From assembly GCA_963921825.1 (NCBI GenBank), contig OY997593.1:63348039-63412038 (forward strand): a DNA stretch of 64,000 nucleotides. Direction: 5' to 3'. The DNA comes from Erodium maritimum (taxonomy: Eukaryota > Streptophyta > Magnoliopsida > Geraniales > Geraniaceae). Within the stretch, counting starts at the first letter, position 1, and every line of letters starts with the position of its first letter. The position numbers and the translations under genes were made by a program. Below are positions 24,201 to 35,049 of this stretch, one piece after another. The notes beneath the pieces were generated by a model. That model did no database searches. It saw nothing but the letters and a program-made list of their open reading frames with translations, and was not told the DNA's origin.

Positions 24201-27200
24201 CTCTCCTTTAAATGATCATATTGATCAATCTAATAGTTTGATTATTACTATTAGTTGGATCATTCATCTTTGCAGCATACTATTCTCGGTTTGCATCTTT
24301 CATTTGGGTCTTTTAACCATCATTGTTAGATTAAAGTAGAGTTGGGGGAGCTCTCAATTTTTTTTTTTTTGAGAATTGGGGGTAGTTAAGTGACATTGAG
24401 TGAAAGTTGAGGGTAGCTAGATGACGTTTCCCCTTATTTAATATAATTGATTGTGTATGGTTCTCAACTTCACATTATTAAGTTGGAGCAAGTAAATATT
24501 ATATTATATCTCTTAGAAAACATTTCTAAATGGTTTGGAGATTCAGTACTGACGATTCTTGATTTTGATTATAACAGTGTTGGGGATATTTAACGAGGAT
24601 ACTAAAAATAAGAAAAACCATACTAATTTCAATGTGTTTGGAAGCTAGTTTTTCTTTCTTTTGTGAAAACCTTATTGCTTAATCTTGGTGGAGCATCTTC
24701 TACTACAAGAGTTTAACAGTTTGACATTTACATTGTCATCTGATCTGACTGTCTGACCATGTGTTTTTTGCTGATTTGGGATGTCATGGCCTAGCTTTGC
24801 AGCTGCGGGGAATCTTCTTTACTTGTTTGTGTTGTGAGTCCTAAGGGAAAAGGCATAATATTCTATATTTCTTCACTTATCTATGTAGCTCATGAACTAT
24901 TAAATTTAACCAAACTTTTGGACTGAGGATCTAGGGTATCTTAATTAGGAGGGAGGAATTGTACTTGGATTGAAATGGTTTTAGTTCAAGTGTCTTTCTA
25001 TTCTCTTTTCTTTCATAAAAGGTGCCATTTCTTCCTCTTACTTCCTCTATATTGATCTTTTAAAAACATAACATGTATAAAGTAAGGAATTTCAGTACTG
25101 CAGAATTTCAGAGAGAGGAATTTGATTTTACTGTTTTCTTGAGCAAAGAGGTTAAGCTGAATTTGAACCATTCAGTAGCACAACTAATAATTCGTTTTGT
25201 TGTTAGATCTGGTACCCTTTTGCTATTAGCAAGTACTAATCTCATTATATATTCATCAGTTTTCATCTTTGAATAACTCTTCATGAATGCAGTTAACTAA
25301 ATTGAATATTCTGGATGATCATTCCACCAAAAAATTCAAATTATATGTGGAGAAGTCTGTCGAAGCTGCATGCAGGCGGGTGTGTCACACTTATAGTTCA
25401 CCTCTTACATTACTGTTTTACCTGCCTGTTTTGTCTTATTATATGTATTTGATATATCCTATTTCTAGGTGGCAGATACCATGGACCTGGAATCTAAACT
25501 AGCAAAGACACATCCTTTGGCTCTGCTTGCAAATGAATTAAGATCGATTGCCAAGAGAGAGTTTGATCTGTTTCGCCCAGTTCTAGATCAGTGGTGTCCT
25601 GAATCTGGAATGATTTCAGCTAAATTATTGCATCGGTTCTACGGAGAAAGACTGGTTTGTACATTTACATTTTTTGTCTCACTCCAATTGCTGTATCCTT
25701 ATTGGTCTGTTGTGCAATTACTTTGTGGATATGCAGAAACCATATATGGATGGAGTCTCATGTCTTTCTGAAGATGTTAGATCTGTGTTTCCAGCTGCCT
25801 ATATGTTGGATCATGAACTGACTGAACTTCATGCTTCTGCCCTTGACGAATATAAAAATAGTTCATGTCATCATTTTAACCAAGGTCTTGACCACTACCA
25901 GGTTAGTCATTGATGATTTGGTGTTACATGTTTTTTAATTGAAACTGTTAAACATATTTAGATCAGTACATTTTGGTTGCTTTCTAATTTTACATCAAGT
26001 ACTCCACAGGACCTGATGTAAATCTAGGTGGTCGTATCATGTCTGACAGGGATGGGGGATGGAGACCATCTGTTCTCCATACTTATTGATGCAATGATAC
26101 CATGCCTGCATAGGAGGATGGGTTTCAAATGTTTCTTAAACGAAGGGAACCCCTTTAGCTTTTAACATAACATTTGTTGGGCAATAATTTCCGGACTAAA
26201 TTTAAGAAATGGTGTGCTCTGAGTTTAGACATAAAAACCGGAAAAGTTGGTAGTGGGCCAGTGGTGCTGTTTTGTATGTAGAATGATACTCGATTTGCTT
26301 GGGATATTTAATTATTAATAACAAGTTATTACTTGAGTTATCATTTTTTCTTTTCTTTTTGTGCAGATTGAAGAAGTCTGCAGACCAATTATTCTCGAGT
26401 GGGTGATTGCTCAGCACAAACGTATCTTGGAATGGACTGGTCGCACATTTGATCTGGAGGTTTGTTGTGTATCAGTTAGCTGATGTTGTTTGAAAGGGCT
26501 TAGTATTTTATGAGGATCTGAGTAGTGGAAAATATTGATGGGAAAGGGAATTTGCATTTCATAATTACAGACGTGTCTGACATTACAAACTCTTTTGCAT
26601 TACAAATATTGATTGACATGATATGGCGGGATATAGCTATTTTTTGTATATAACTCTGTGAGCACATGCAGGGTTGGGAGCCTTTATCATCTCAGCAAAG
26701 ACAAGCAGTGTCAATTATTGAAGTATTTAGGATTATAGAGGAGGTATATCTCTGTTGTTGAGTTCATTATTTTTATTTTTTTCTGGTTACATATTTTGCA
26801 TGATATCTTTGCAAAACAATTTTCTAGATACTCTTGCTTCATAGCATTTTCTCAACTGAGCTCCTTGTAACGGTTGAATAGGAGAATACCTTACATGTCA
26901 TTTCAGTTGTCTCTACATTTTTTCCATAATTTATGATGTGCATATTTATTTAAATACATTCTAAGAGCATCTGTTCTCCTGTTCTGTTTCATAATTTTTA
27001 TATCAAACTTTACTTGCAGACTGTGGATCAATTATTTGGCTTGAATCTCCCTTTGGATACCACGCATTTACAAGCTCTACTATCTATAGTTTTTCACAGC
27101 CTGGACGTGTATTTGCAGAAATTGCTCAGCCATTTAGGTATGGTTTGTTCATGTTACCAGCTAGCATATTAAGATGGGGTATTACATCTTTTGCCTTGTT

Positions 27201-30200
27201 GAATCTTACCTAATAAAAAGTAGATTTGATATACGCTGGGATATTAAGATGTGCATGTGTGTGTTTCTGATTGTCAGCCTTAGTTTTTCTTATGGCCCGT
27301 TAACTTTCTTCTTGGTTCATATCTTCAAGATGATTTACATAAGTGTTAATATTGAAAAGGTTCATGTACTTCCAAATTATTTTTAAATAATGTGCCTTTT
27401 TGTCCAAACTGCTAAGATATTTTGTTTAATGTTGCAGTTGAGAAGACTCATCTATATCCACTGACTCCTCCTCTAACTCGTTATAAGGAGGAGGCTGTAA
27501 TTCCAATTGTCAAAAAGAAGTTGCAAGAGGGAATGATTTTGGATGACAATGTGAAAAATAAGTTAAATGAAATGACAGCATCCAAAATCTGCATCAGATT
27601 AAACACTCTTCAAGTAAGTTTGTTGGTCACATGCTCTATTTTGCTGATTTTTTAGGTTCAAGTATGTCTCTGAAAAATTGTTTTAATTTTTCCATATAAA
27701 TTTTCATCACTTTAACAAAGTATTCAAAGCTATATGTATTTTTTTGTATATAATGAAATACATACTAGAATATCATTGCACAATGGTTGTAAATCTCACG
27801 AGAATATGATGAGTTGCAGAATATAACAGTTTTGGATTGTTCCAGAAACGAATAGAAATCAATAAAGGCTTCCATCAATTCGTATCTTAAATCATAATAT
27901 TTGATTGGGCAGTATTCTTGTGGGCTTATCGATTCCTATTTTGTTATGAATTGAATTTTCAGGTCAAAATTTATTAGGGTAGTGTATGTTTTTAATTTGG
28001 TAAAGGTTCTGCTTTAATTTGCTACATGAAAGGTGAAGTTCTTGAAGAAGCCTTTTCATCTGTTCCTAATCTGCTTGGTTCAACATGTTTTCATTGAACA
28101 GTGGACATGTTTGTATCGTTTTGACGTGTTGTTTTTCCTATTAAACACTTTTTTCTTTCTTTTTTCCTCATTTCCAACAAATTTGACTAGCATTCTAAAT
28201 CAACTCAGTGTCATATTTTCTTTTTTAAACAATGCAGTATATTCTGAAACAAATTGTCACACTGGAGAGTAGCATAAGGAAACATTGGGAACTTGTCCGA
28301 CATTCTGGTAGTCAAAGACATGGTAAGCTTTATGTGTTAGTTGTGAATGGGAAACCTGAAACTTATCCATTTACTTGATTCTATGTATTTTCTATGGGGA
28401 CTGGTTTAAAATTTCACTTTTATTAATTAGTTTGATTTTCTAAGATGATACTTAACTGCCTAAAAGGTTATACCATCAGCCTTTCTGATCATCTTTACAT
28501 AATCAGCTAAAGAAGAGCCTCTTGGATCTCTGGAGAGGGATTCACTAGCCCACAGTGAAGCAGAGAATGAGCTATTTCTGACTACCTTCGACACTATCAG
28601 AAATACAGCGACAGATGCTATCAGCAGACTTTGTGACATTATTGGTGGGTTAATGAACAACTTCATTTGTATTGCAATTCATATTCAGGAATTATATTTT
28701 TCTCAATTTACATATCCTCTTTCTAGGAGCAAGAATTGTGTTTATGGATCTCAGAGACACATTACTGTTCGGTTTATACCGTGGTAGCGTTGAAGGTGCT
28801 CGATTGGATGGCATTCTTCCACATGTTGATACTGTAAGATACTAAACTGGATCTCCTCCATTATAACATGCATGTATGAGGACTTTATACAATATATTAG
28901 TTATTGTAACTTTGTCTAGGTGTGTATGTATGTGTTTCTGTTGATTATTGTTGCTACTGCTCTACTAGTATAAGTTGTTTATATGCTTGGTGTTATTAAC
29001 CTAAAACTTCATGTAGGTCCTCAACCAGATATGTGGTTTGATTGATGACACCCTCAGAGACCGTGTAGTTTTAAGCATCTGTCGTGCATCAATGGTTTGC
29101 TCCCTTCCTCTTAGTTTTATGTTATGGCCCATTAATATATGGCTTTAGCTTTAGTATGCCTTATTGTTTCAGGAAGCCTTTGTCCGTATAATGCTTGATG
29201 GAGGCCCATCTCGTGCTTTTTCGGACTCGGATATTGTAATGGTGGAAGATGACCTCAATGCGTTGAAGGTTTGTGTTGTACGCCAATTGTCAAAACATGA
29301 CTTTGGGTTATGTCTCATAATTTGATTCTTATACTTAGATTACTAAGAATTCCATATTAGGACTAGAATGTGTTAACACAAGGAAAAGATATAAGAATAC
29401 TAGAGTAGAAGATAAATGATATGATTGAGGACATGACCAACAATGTTCACTCATACTTGAACACTAATGTGCTATTTAAATTACAAAAGAGAGTACTTAC
29501 TCTTGTGAGGATATGATAATTCGAGGGTGTAAAATATATTCTGGAACGTCATATTTTCTAGATGGGAAATTCATAATTGTTTAGTCAAAATGACTTTTGA
29601 TGCACAAAGTAATTGTTGAAATAATTCTCTTTAGGCTGCTTTTGGATAAATTTGTATGGGAGTGGGACTCGCTCCGTCCTTTGTGGGTAAATAAGCAAGA
29701 CGTTAAGTTTTTTTTTTTTAGGGATAATGGTAGAAATATACCGCGCACTTTGATTTGTTTGCAGGTTGTTACTGTCATATTCATTTTGTAGCAGATTGTT
29801 GTCCTGTATTTTTTAGTTGCACCATTAGTTTAAATCTGTAAAAACTAACTGGGAGAGCCACTTAAAGCAGCACGTGACACACATGTGACCTGTCAAATTT
29901 TCAAAATGACGAAATTAACCTCTTCCTCTTGTTTGGATCTAGTTAAAATAGGAGTAGTTTAGTCTTTTTGATTGGTTTGTAACTCCATTGTAGACGGTGC
30001 AACTAAAAAAAGGTACAAGGTAACAACCTCTTACAAAATGAAGATGACAGTAATAAATTGCAAACAAATTAAAGTACGGGGTATATTTCTGCCACTATTC
30101 CTTTTTTATTCCTATGTATATTATCTTTCTCTCGCATCACCCTATTTTCTTTTGCATTTTATACTTGGGAATCAACATTTGTCTAAGAGATGGTTTGGGA

Positions 30201-31774
30201 AATAAAATTCATAATGCTATGAAGGTGCAATCGGGTCCATCATCTGGAATTCTTTGTTCTTTTTGTAATAAGCTCTGCTATATGATATAGGATTTCTTCG
30301 TAGCCAATGGAGAAGGCCTTCCCCGTTCCTTAGTGGAAGAAGAAGCAAAATTTGCTGAGCAGATACTGAAGTTATTTTCTCTTCAGGTTTGCTTGTTAAT
30401 TATTCTGAATTATATCCGTATTGTAAGCATACATCTGAAATTATAAGTACTACAATTTTTTTTTGTTCTCCAGACTGAAGATGTTATTCAATTGCTTATG
30501 ACTGCTAGTGAGCACATCTCAGCGGGATTAGATCTTCATCAACATGGGCGCATGTGCATGGCAGATTCTCACACTTTAATAAGAGTCCTATGCCACAAGA
30601 AAGATAGAGAAGCCTCCAAGTATCTTAAAAGGCACTATCATCTCCCCATTTCATCAGGTGATATTTCTATTCCAATTTGATTATGTGGAATATCACATCC
30701 ACTTAGGCTCACAAGGTTGAGTTGGAGTGACTGTTCAGATTGTGGAGCAAAACAATAACAATTCATTGTTAATTATGCCACTCAATATGTGTGTGATGGT
30801 GCATTGCACCATTTTATGCACCAGCTCAATTATCTCCGACAGATTTCAAAGAAATCAAATATAATGTTGGGTAAACTACAAATATCTACCCCAAACTTGT
30901 CACGATTAACTGATACCTACCCTCATGTTTTTTTGTAACCGATACATACTCAAATGTTTAGTTTTTTAACAGATAGCCCAAGCAGACAGGTAAAATGACG
31001 AAAATGCCCTCAACTACATTTCGGTAATTACTTAAAAAAAATTTAAAAAATCACTTTTGTTAGGTATATATATGTACTTATTAAATCACTTGAGTTTTAT
31101 TTAAAAAATAACTTCAGTTTTATTTTTTAAAAATTATTTAAAAAATCACTTCAGGGCTTTTTCGTCATTTTACCTGTCTGCAGGGGATTTGCGTTAATTT
31201 TCGGAACATTTGAGTATGTATCGGTTACAAAAAAACATGAGGGTAGGTATCAGTTAATCGTGACAAGTTTGGGGTATGTATTTGTAGTTTACCCAATAAT
31301 GTTCTCTCTATTAGTTTATCTACTAATCTTTTAGTAACTTTTCAATGGCTTCCTTAATTCTCATTTTGTTATGATATTGTTGCTTCACAGTTCCTTTCAT
31401 TGCACACTTGTATATCCCAGAAGTCTAAAATAGATAATGGCTCTGATGAGTATTTTTTTTATCTTGATGCCTGTGGCCATTCTATTGCGTGACAACTATG
31501 GACTTTATAAGCTCATCCGTTTTGATTTTATCTGTTGACAGAGTATGATGACATGGCTTCGGATGATTCAAGTTTAAGATCACCTTTCATGCCTGATGTT
31601 CTTAAGCAGAGCTCCTCCTTCCGTTGGACCAAGACTGACTCCGCTCTGAAATCACCTTTTATGTCTGACATTCTAAACGGGAGCTCCTCGTTCCGTTGGA
31701 ACAAAGATAATTATAAGTCACTAAAGAAGAAATTTCAAGTAGCAAGATCAGGAGTTTGGAATGTAGCATGGTGA
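18245..31774 (+). CDS. Munc13-like DUF810 protein, PATROL1 family (At4g11670 type)
   Basis: 26 coding exons join in phase (1167 aa): 18245-18422, 18614-18681, 18923-19154, 19323-19389, 19502-19655, 20354-20524, 21308-21406, 21494-21700, 21797-21898, 23151-23381, 23565-23645, 25293-25379, 25469-25654, 25737-25901, 26367-26459, 26672-26743, 27020-27137, 27438-27613, 28238-28322, 28507-28644, 28727-28833, 29017-29094, 29173-29268, 30291-30386, 30474-30657, 31542-31774. Family signatures include GLSDDDLRGAAYEVLLASMFFAG (about 160-180), ELIRTIRTQMQISEAMDACI, and near the C-terminus RIVFMDLRDTLLFGLYRGSV and AFVRIMLDGGPSRAF. These belong to the MHD-containing DUF810 group. PATROL1 of that family promotes delivery of the plasma-membrane proton pump AHA1; the role of this paralogue is not known. 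Exon 5 ends at a GC donor (CAG|GCAAGC). Introns carry a TRIM and four TIR elements but all exons stay open. The start is the first in-frame ATG after a pyrimidine-rich leader. Confidence 0.92.
22093..22728 (-). mobile_element. TRIM-like mini LTR element in intron 9 of the DUF810 gene
   Basis: Two 70-bp direct repeats containing CTAAAAGCTTAAGCTGATAG flank a short inside. The right copy is 22659-22728; the left copy starts at 22093 and ends at 22470, interrupted by a MITE. Next to the right copy is TGATACCA (22651-22658), which on the minus strand reads TGGTATCAGAGCTT, a tRNA-Met primer-binding site. The minus-strand LTR starts TGTTAGAATATAAC. Flanks GCGGA and ACGGA are a 4-of-5 target duplication. 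There is no coding capacity, so it is a terminal-repeat retrotransposon in miniature. Confidence 0.7.
22156..22454. mobile_element. Mutator-like MITE nested in the TRIM LTR
   Basis: A perfect 9-bp target duplication TAGTTATAT lies at 22147-22155 and 22455-22463. The inverted ends start GGGTTAATCGTCTAAAACTACG (left) and, in complement, GGGTTAATTGTCCAGAACTACA (right); similarity continues about 70 bp inward. Removing it restores a second TRIM LTR. Nine-base duplications are typical of Mutator-like elements. It is 299 bp long, with no ORF. Confidence 0.85.
23804..24433. mobile_element. TIR element in intron 11 of the DUF810 gene
   Basis: The left end ATCTAGCTACCCCCAACTTT and the complement of the right end ATCTAGCTACCCTCAACTTT form long inverted repeats. 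They extend through CACTTAACTACC (about 50 bp) with further complementary GAACTCCCCCAACTCT. Flanks TTATTTATT and TTATTTAAT agree at 8 of 9 bases. No transposase is present; 630 bp. Confidence 0.75.
29721..30101. mobile_element. TIR element in intron 23 of the DUF810 gene
   Basis: Inverted repeats of about 60 bp: left GGTAGAAATATACCGCGCAC and right complement GGCAGAAATATACCCCGTAC, both running into TTGTTTGCA and TACTGTCAT. The flanks are T-rich so the duplication is unclear. About 380 bp, no ORF. Confidence 0.7.
30869..31294. mobile_element. TIR element in intron 25 of the DUF810 gene
   Basis: Inverted ends of nearly 100 bp start GGGTAAACTACAAATA and continue through CCAAACTTGTCACGATTAAC. Target duplication TATAATGTT / AATAATGTT matches at 8 of 9 bases (30860-30868 and 31295-31303), which suggests a Mutator-like MITE. 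426 bp, no ORF. Confidence 0.8.
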
Positions 31775-33249
31775 CAGTGCTGCAAGCCCCAATTTTGTGT
31801 CTTCTAGAGGTATGCTATTTCGCCATGCGGATCTGAAAAATAGAAAATATTTACATGTTACTGATTGACTGACTAGTAACTATGATTCTTTACAAGGCAT
31901 TTTTGCTTTCTTCATGTGTAAAAAGTTGTGTTGGGGGGATGCCAAATCAATTGTAAGTTGACTTGTCATGCGCATCCACTTCGGTGCTAAAGTCTGTTGT
32001 GTTCCTATACGACTAGATTGTTTCTTGACCTCTTCTGAAGGTTACTTTTTTTTCCTTCCTTGTATTTCCAGAATGTGTTTGCATGGAAATTAATGCAGCT
32101 ACTCCACTATGGGAATGTTAGAAGGTGGGAGACTTTTATTGGCCCTATACTAGTTGGTCTAGATAGCAATTAGGGGTCTATTTTTAAAACACTGAACTGA
32201 TTATATACAATCAGGCGGTGTAAATCGATGGAGATGGAAAAAATTTAATTTCGTGTTCTCAAAATAAAGTAATGTCTACCGATTTTCAGGACGCAGTGTT
32301 GTGTGAATATTAAAATATTTATATTCTTGAATCTTTAATATTTCTTTTTATTATATTTACATCATGTTATTCATATTTTGATTATATAATGTGATAATAA
32401 ATTTATCTGATAACAGTTTTTTTCTAGAGACTGAAAACTTGAAATGAGTAGGTGAATGTCTTGTTGCTATGTTTACAATCAACTATATTGATAACTTTTT
32501 TATCTCTTTGTTGCATTTTATTTTTCTATTCACTTGTATTTATCATATTAGCCTAGAGTTGGTTGATCCAGTTTTAGGATAGCTATTATAATGTATTGTC
32601 TTTTAGGGTGATAGAAAATGTAGTATGAATAGAGGAAAAGCAAAAACGCTCTTTCATGAGCCCCAATACGTAATTCATGAAATACATATAGTGTATTAGT
32701 TTGACTTAATTTTGAACGTGACACTCACTTTGGTTCATGTGTAGGACAGTGTAACACCTTGTGTTTGATTGCTACATCCCATTATTGAGCATTGGTGTGA
32801 GACAATGACATTCCATAATTTGTGGAATCCTAGGTCAATAGAGAGCTGGCGTACCGCGTTCCCCTTTTGGTATATACACGATTCGATGACATCCAAACAA
32901 TTCAATCTCAAATTGTATTGATTCAAATAAACTTTCAACTCCGTTTCGTGTAAACGGAAACTCTGGAGTCAACACCCCAATTGGATTGCGGCGCCCCGTT
33001 GGTGTAACAGTAAGGAAATGGAAAATGTGAAATGTGATTACATAACATAAAGCACTGAGAGTCAAGCAAGTCTGCTTGCCCGCTTCTCGGAAACTCACTC
33101 CTTTCTAAACAGTAAACACACGCACGTTACAATTCTTTTTCACGTGACACCAACAAATTCAAACGACTCGGCCGACCAAATCTGCAACTTTTCCCCCTTT
33201 TTTTCTGTTGCGTTGCAACATCAAAATAATCGTGTTCATTTCGGATAGG
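31775..33249. other. 3'UTR of the DUF810 gene and convergent spacer
   Basis: AT-rich sequence between two convergent genes: the DUF810 stop at 31774 and the C2 gene stop at 33250. Short minus-strand frames at 32735-33098 have no recognisable motif. I see no further gene. Confidence 0.4.
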
Positions 33250-33759
33250 CTAACTCAGGCCCAACTGTCCCTGACACGTCACTCCTCCACTTGGAACAGC
33301 TGTCACGGGAATACCAATCACTGTCTGACACGTCTCACTCGAGAGGGAGCCTTCTATCTTCACTGCCAGGTTCACGACCCCGTCGGCCCTGGTCCCGTCT
33401 CTGTCTCGCAGCCGGTAGCTCAGGTAACGAACCGACCCTATTATCGGCGGGAAGCCGACGTCGACGGCCGGAACCTGACACCAACCGAGTTGGGTCTCGC
33501 CGGAGATGAGACGTTGGCCAAAGAGCTGGAGGTAAAGGTAGGAGCGGTGGGTGAAGAAAGTGGAGTCGAGTGGTATCCGAAACTTGTCACCCCATGTACA
33601 ATTCACGCCTCCTTCCTCGTCAACCCTAGTCCTGTACACGTGGCACTTGTGCGGAGGGACGGCGGTGAGGGTGATGAAGGGCCTGAGACGGCGGAGGGGG
33701 AATAGAGTGGAGGAGGAAGGGGCCTTAAGTCCCCGAGCTGATATCACAGTGATCTCCAT
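33250..33759 (-). CDS. Small C2-domain protein (BAP/SRC2 type)
   Basis: An intronless 169-aa frame starts at MEITVISARGLK. The upstream in-frame Met at 33792 is possible, but MEI/MEITV at the very N-terminus is the normal start for this family. One C2 domain covers residues 1 to about 130: a first strand ITVISARGLK, then RPFITLTAVPPHKCHVYRT, VDEEGGVNCTWGDKF with the conserved TWGDKF, and YLYLQLFGQR, ISGETQLGWCQVP. The tail has SVRYLSYRLRDRDG and VVNLAVKI. BAP1-like C2 proteins bind phospholipids, some with calcium, and act with BON copines in restraining defence. Only a membrane-binding role is inferred here. Calcium-binding aspartates are only partly visible. It is convergent with the DUF810 gene. 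Confidence 0.8.
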   Translation of the reverse strand: MEITVISARGLKAPSSSTLFPLRRLRPFITLTAVPPHKCHVYRTRVDEEGGVNCTWGDKFRIPLDSTFFTHRSYLYLQLFGQRLISGETQLGWCQVPAVDVGFPPIIGSVRYLSYRLRDRDGTRADGVVNLAVKIEGSLSSETCQTVIGIPVTAVPSGGVTCQGQLGLS

Positions 33760-33792
33760 GATCAAGTTCTGCTCCCGAGTCAACATGATCAC

Positions 33793-34930
33793 CAGATTCT
33801 AAATTAAACTAAGCAATTCATCTATACATACATATATATATATACACACACATGAATACAGAGAGGAATTAAAATTGGATAGAGAGAGAGGGTTCTACTT
33901 CTTGGGAGTTGCTCACATGATGCCCTGCAATTTCCCTTTGGAATTTAATATATATTTATATACAAGATTAAATATCCTAAAATTAAAACAAGTCTACGCA
34001 ATTCCCACGTGGCATCTTAACCTCGTCTTCCAAGTTCCATCGACATAGAGTTTGCGGCGCACTGTGCTTTTCTTCGATTTGTTGATTGTATGTATATATA
34101 TATGTATTAATTTTCAAAGACTTTGGGTTTATTTGGGTAGTCATAAAATATGTATACGTGCCGAAGCTGCCATGAAAGTGTGACACTATTGTCCGAAGCA
34201 GACCAGTTCAACTTCAAATACAAACTTACCTGTAAGAAGGGTCACATGACTTTCCTAGCTATGATGTCTCGAGTTCGGTATCATAATGTGGAAATTTAGA
34301 AGAAAGTAACATGCTCACTATAAAAGTTTAAATTTATATATATATAAAACTAACACGAAAGAGGTTGCTTACTACTTATCATCGGATTGATGATATATCT
34401 TATCTTAACCAAGCTGGTGGCAACTCATTGTCAGAAAATTATTTAATTAAATTCCCCTCCCTCCTCTTTTTGTATGAGATAAATGATTACTAAAAAAAAA
34501 GAGAAATCCCAACTTATTGGATTAAAATTAAAATTTATTTGAAATGATAATTATATTTATTTTAGAAGGACAGAAAATATTTATATTTAATAATTTGAAG
34601 ATGACAACACAATACACCATCTGCCAATGGTTCATAGTACATAATCCAAAAAAAAAATCGAGATACTCTGATGCATACAATCCAAGAATAAATGGAAGAG
34701 GCCATTAGCTAAATGTCAACAATTCTGGGTTCCTATATCAAAAGAACTGAGACAATGAGTCACAACTAATCAGTTTTGCTTATCCAGTAAGTGAACCTTC
34801 AACGTCTTAACCAATATAAACCAAACTAATACGTAACCAGAGAACTCAGCTAACAGAGATGGGCTCTACTCAATGATTGGAAAGGTCAAGAAAGATGGTG
34901 ACCTCATCAAGGACATTACAACCCCTCCGT
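33793..34930. other. Upstream region of C2 gene and spacer
   Basis: AT-rich, with short AT and CA runs (33828-33852, 34096-34106). It contains the presumed promoter of the minus-strand C2 gene. No TIRs or coding signal recognised. Confidence 0.4.
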
Positions 34931-35049
34931 GTGTCACGAGTCCGACTAAACGCATTTTCAGGGGTAGATATGTCGTTTCAGATTAGTCTAAAGTCTAAAT
35001 GCACCAAAATTTTGATGTTTGGTCCTGTATTAGAGCATTTCTAGTTATT

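Noticed and set aside
33208-33705. 165-codon plus-strand ORF
   Set aside because: Shadow of the C2 gene, whose minus-strand frame carries the family motifs.
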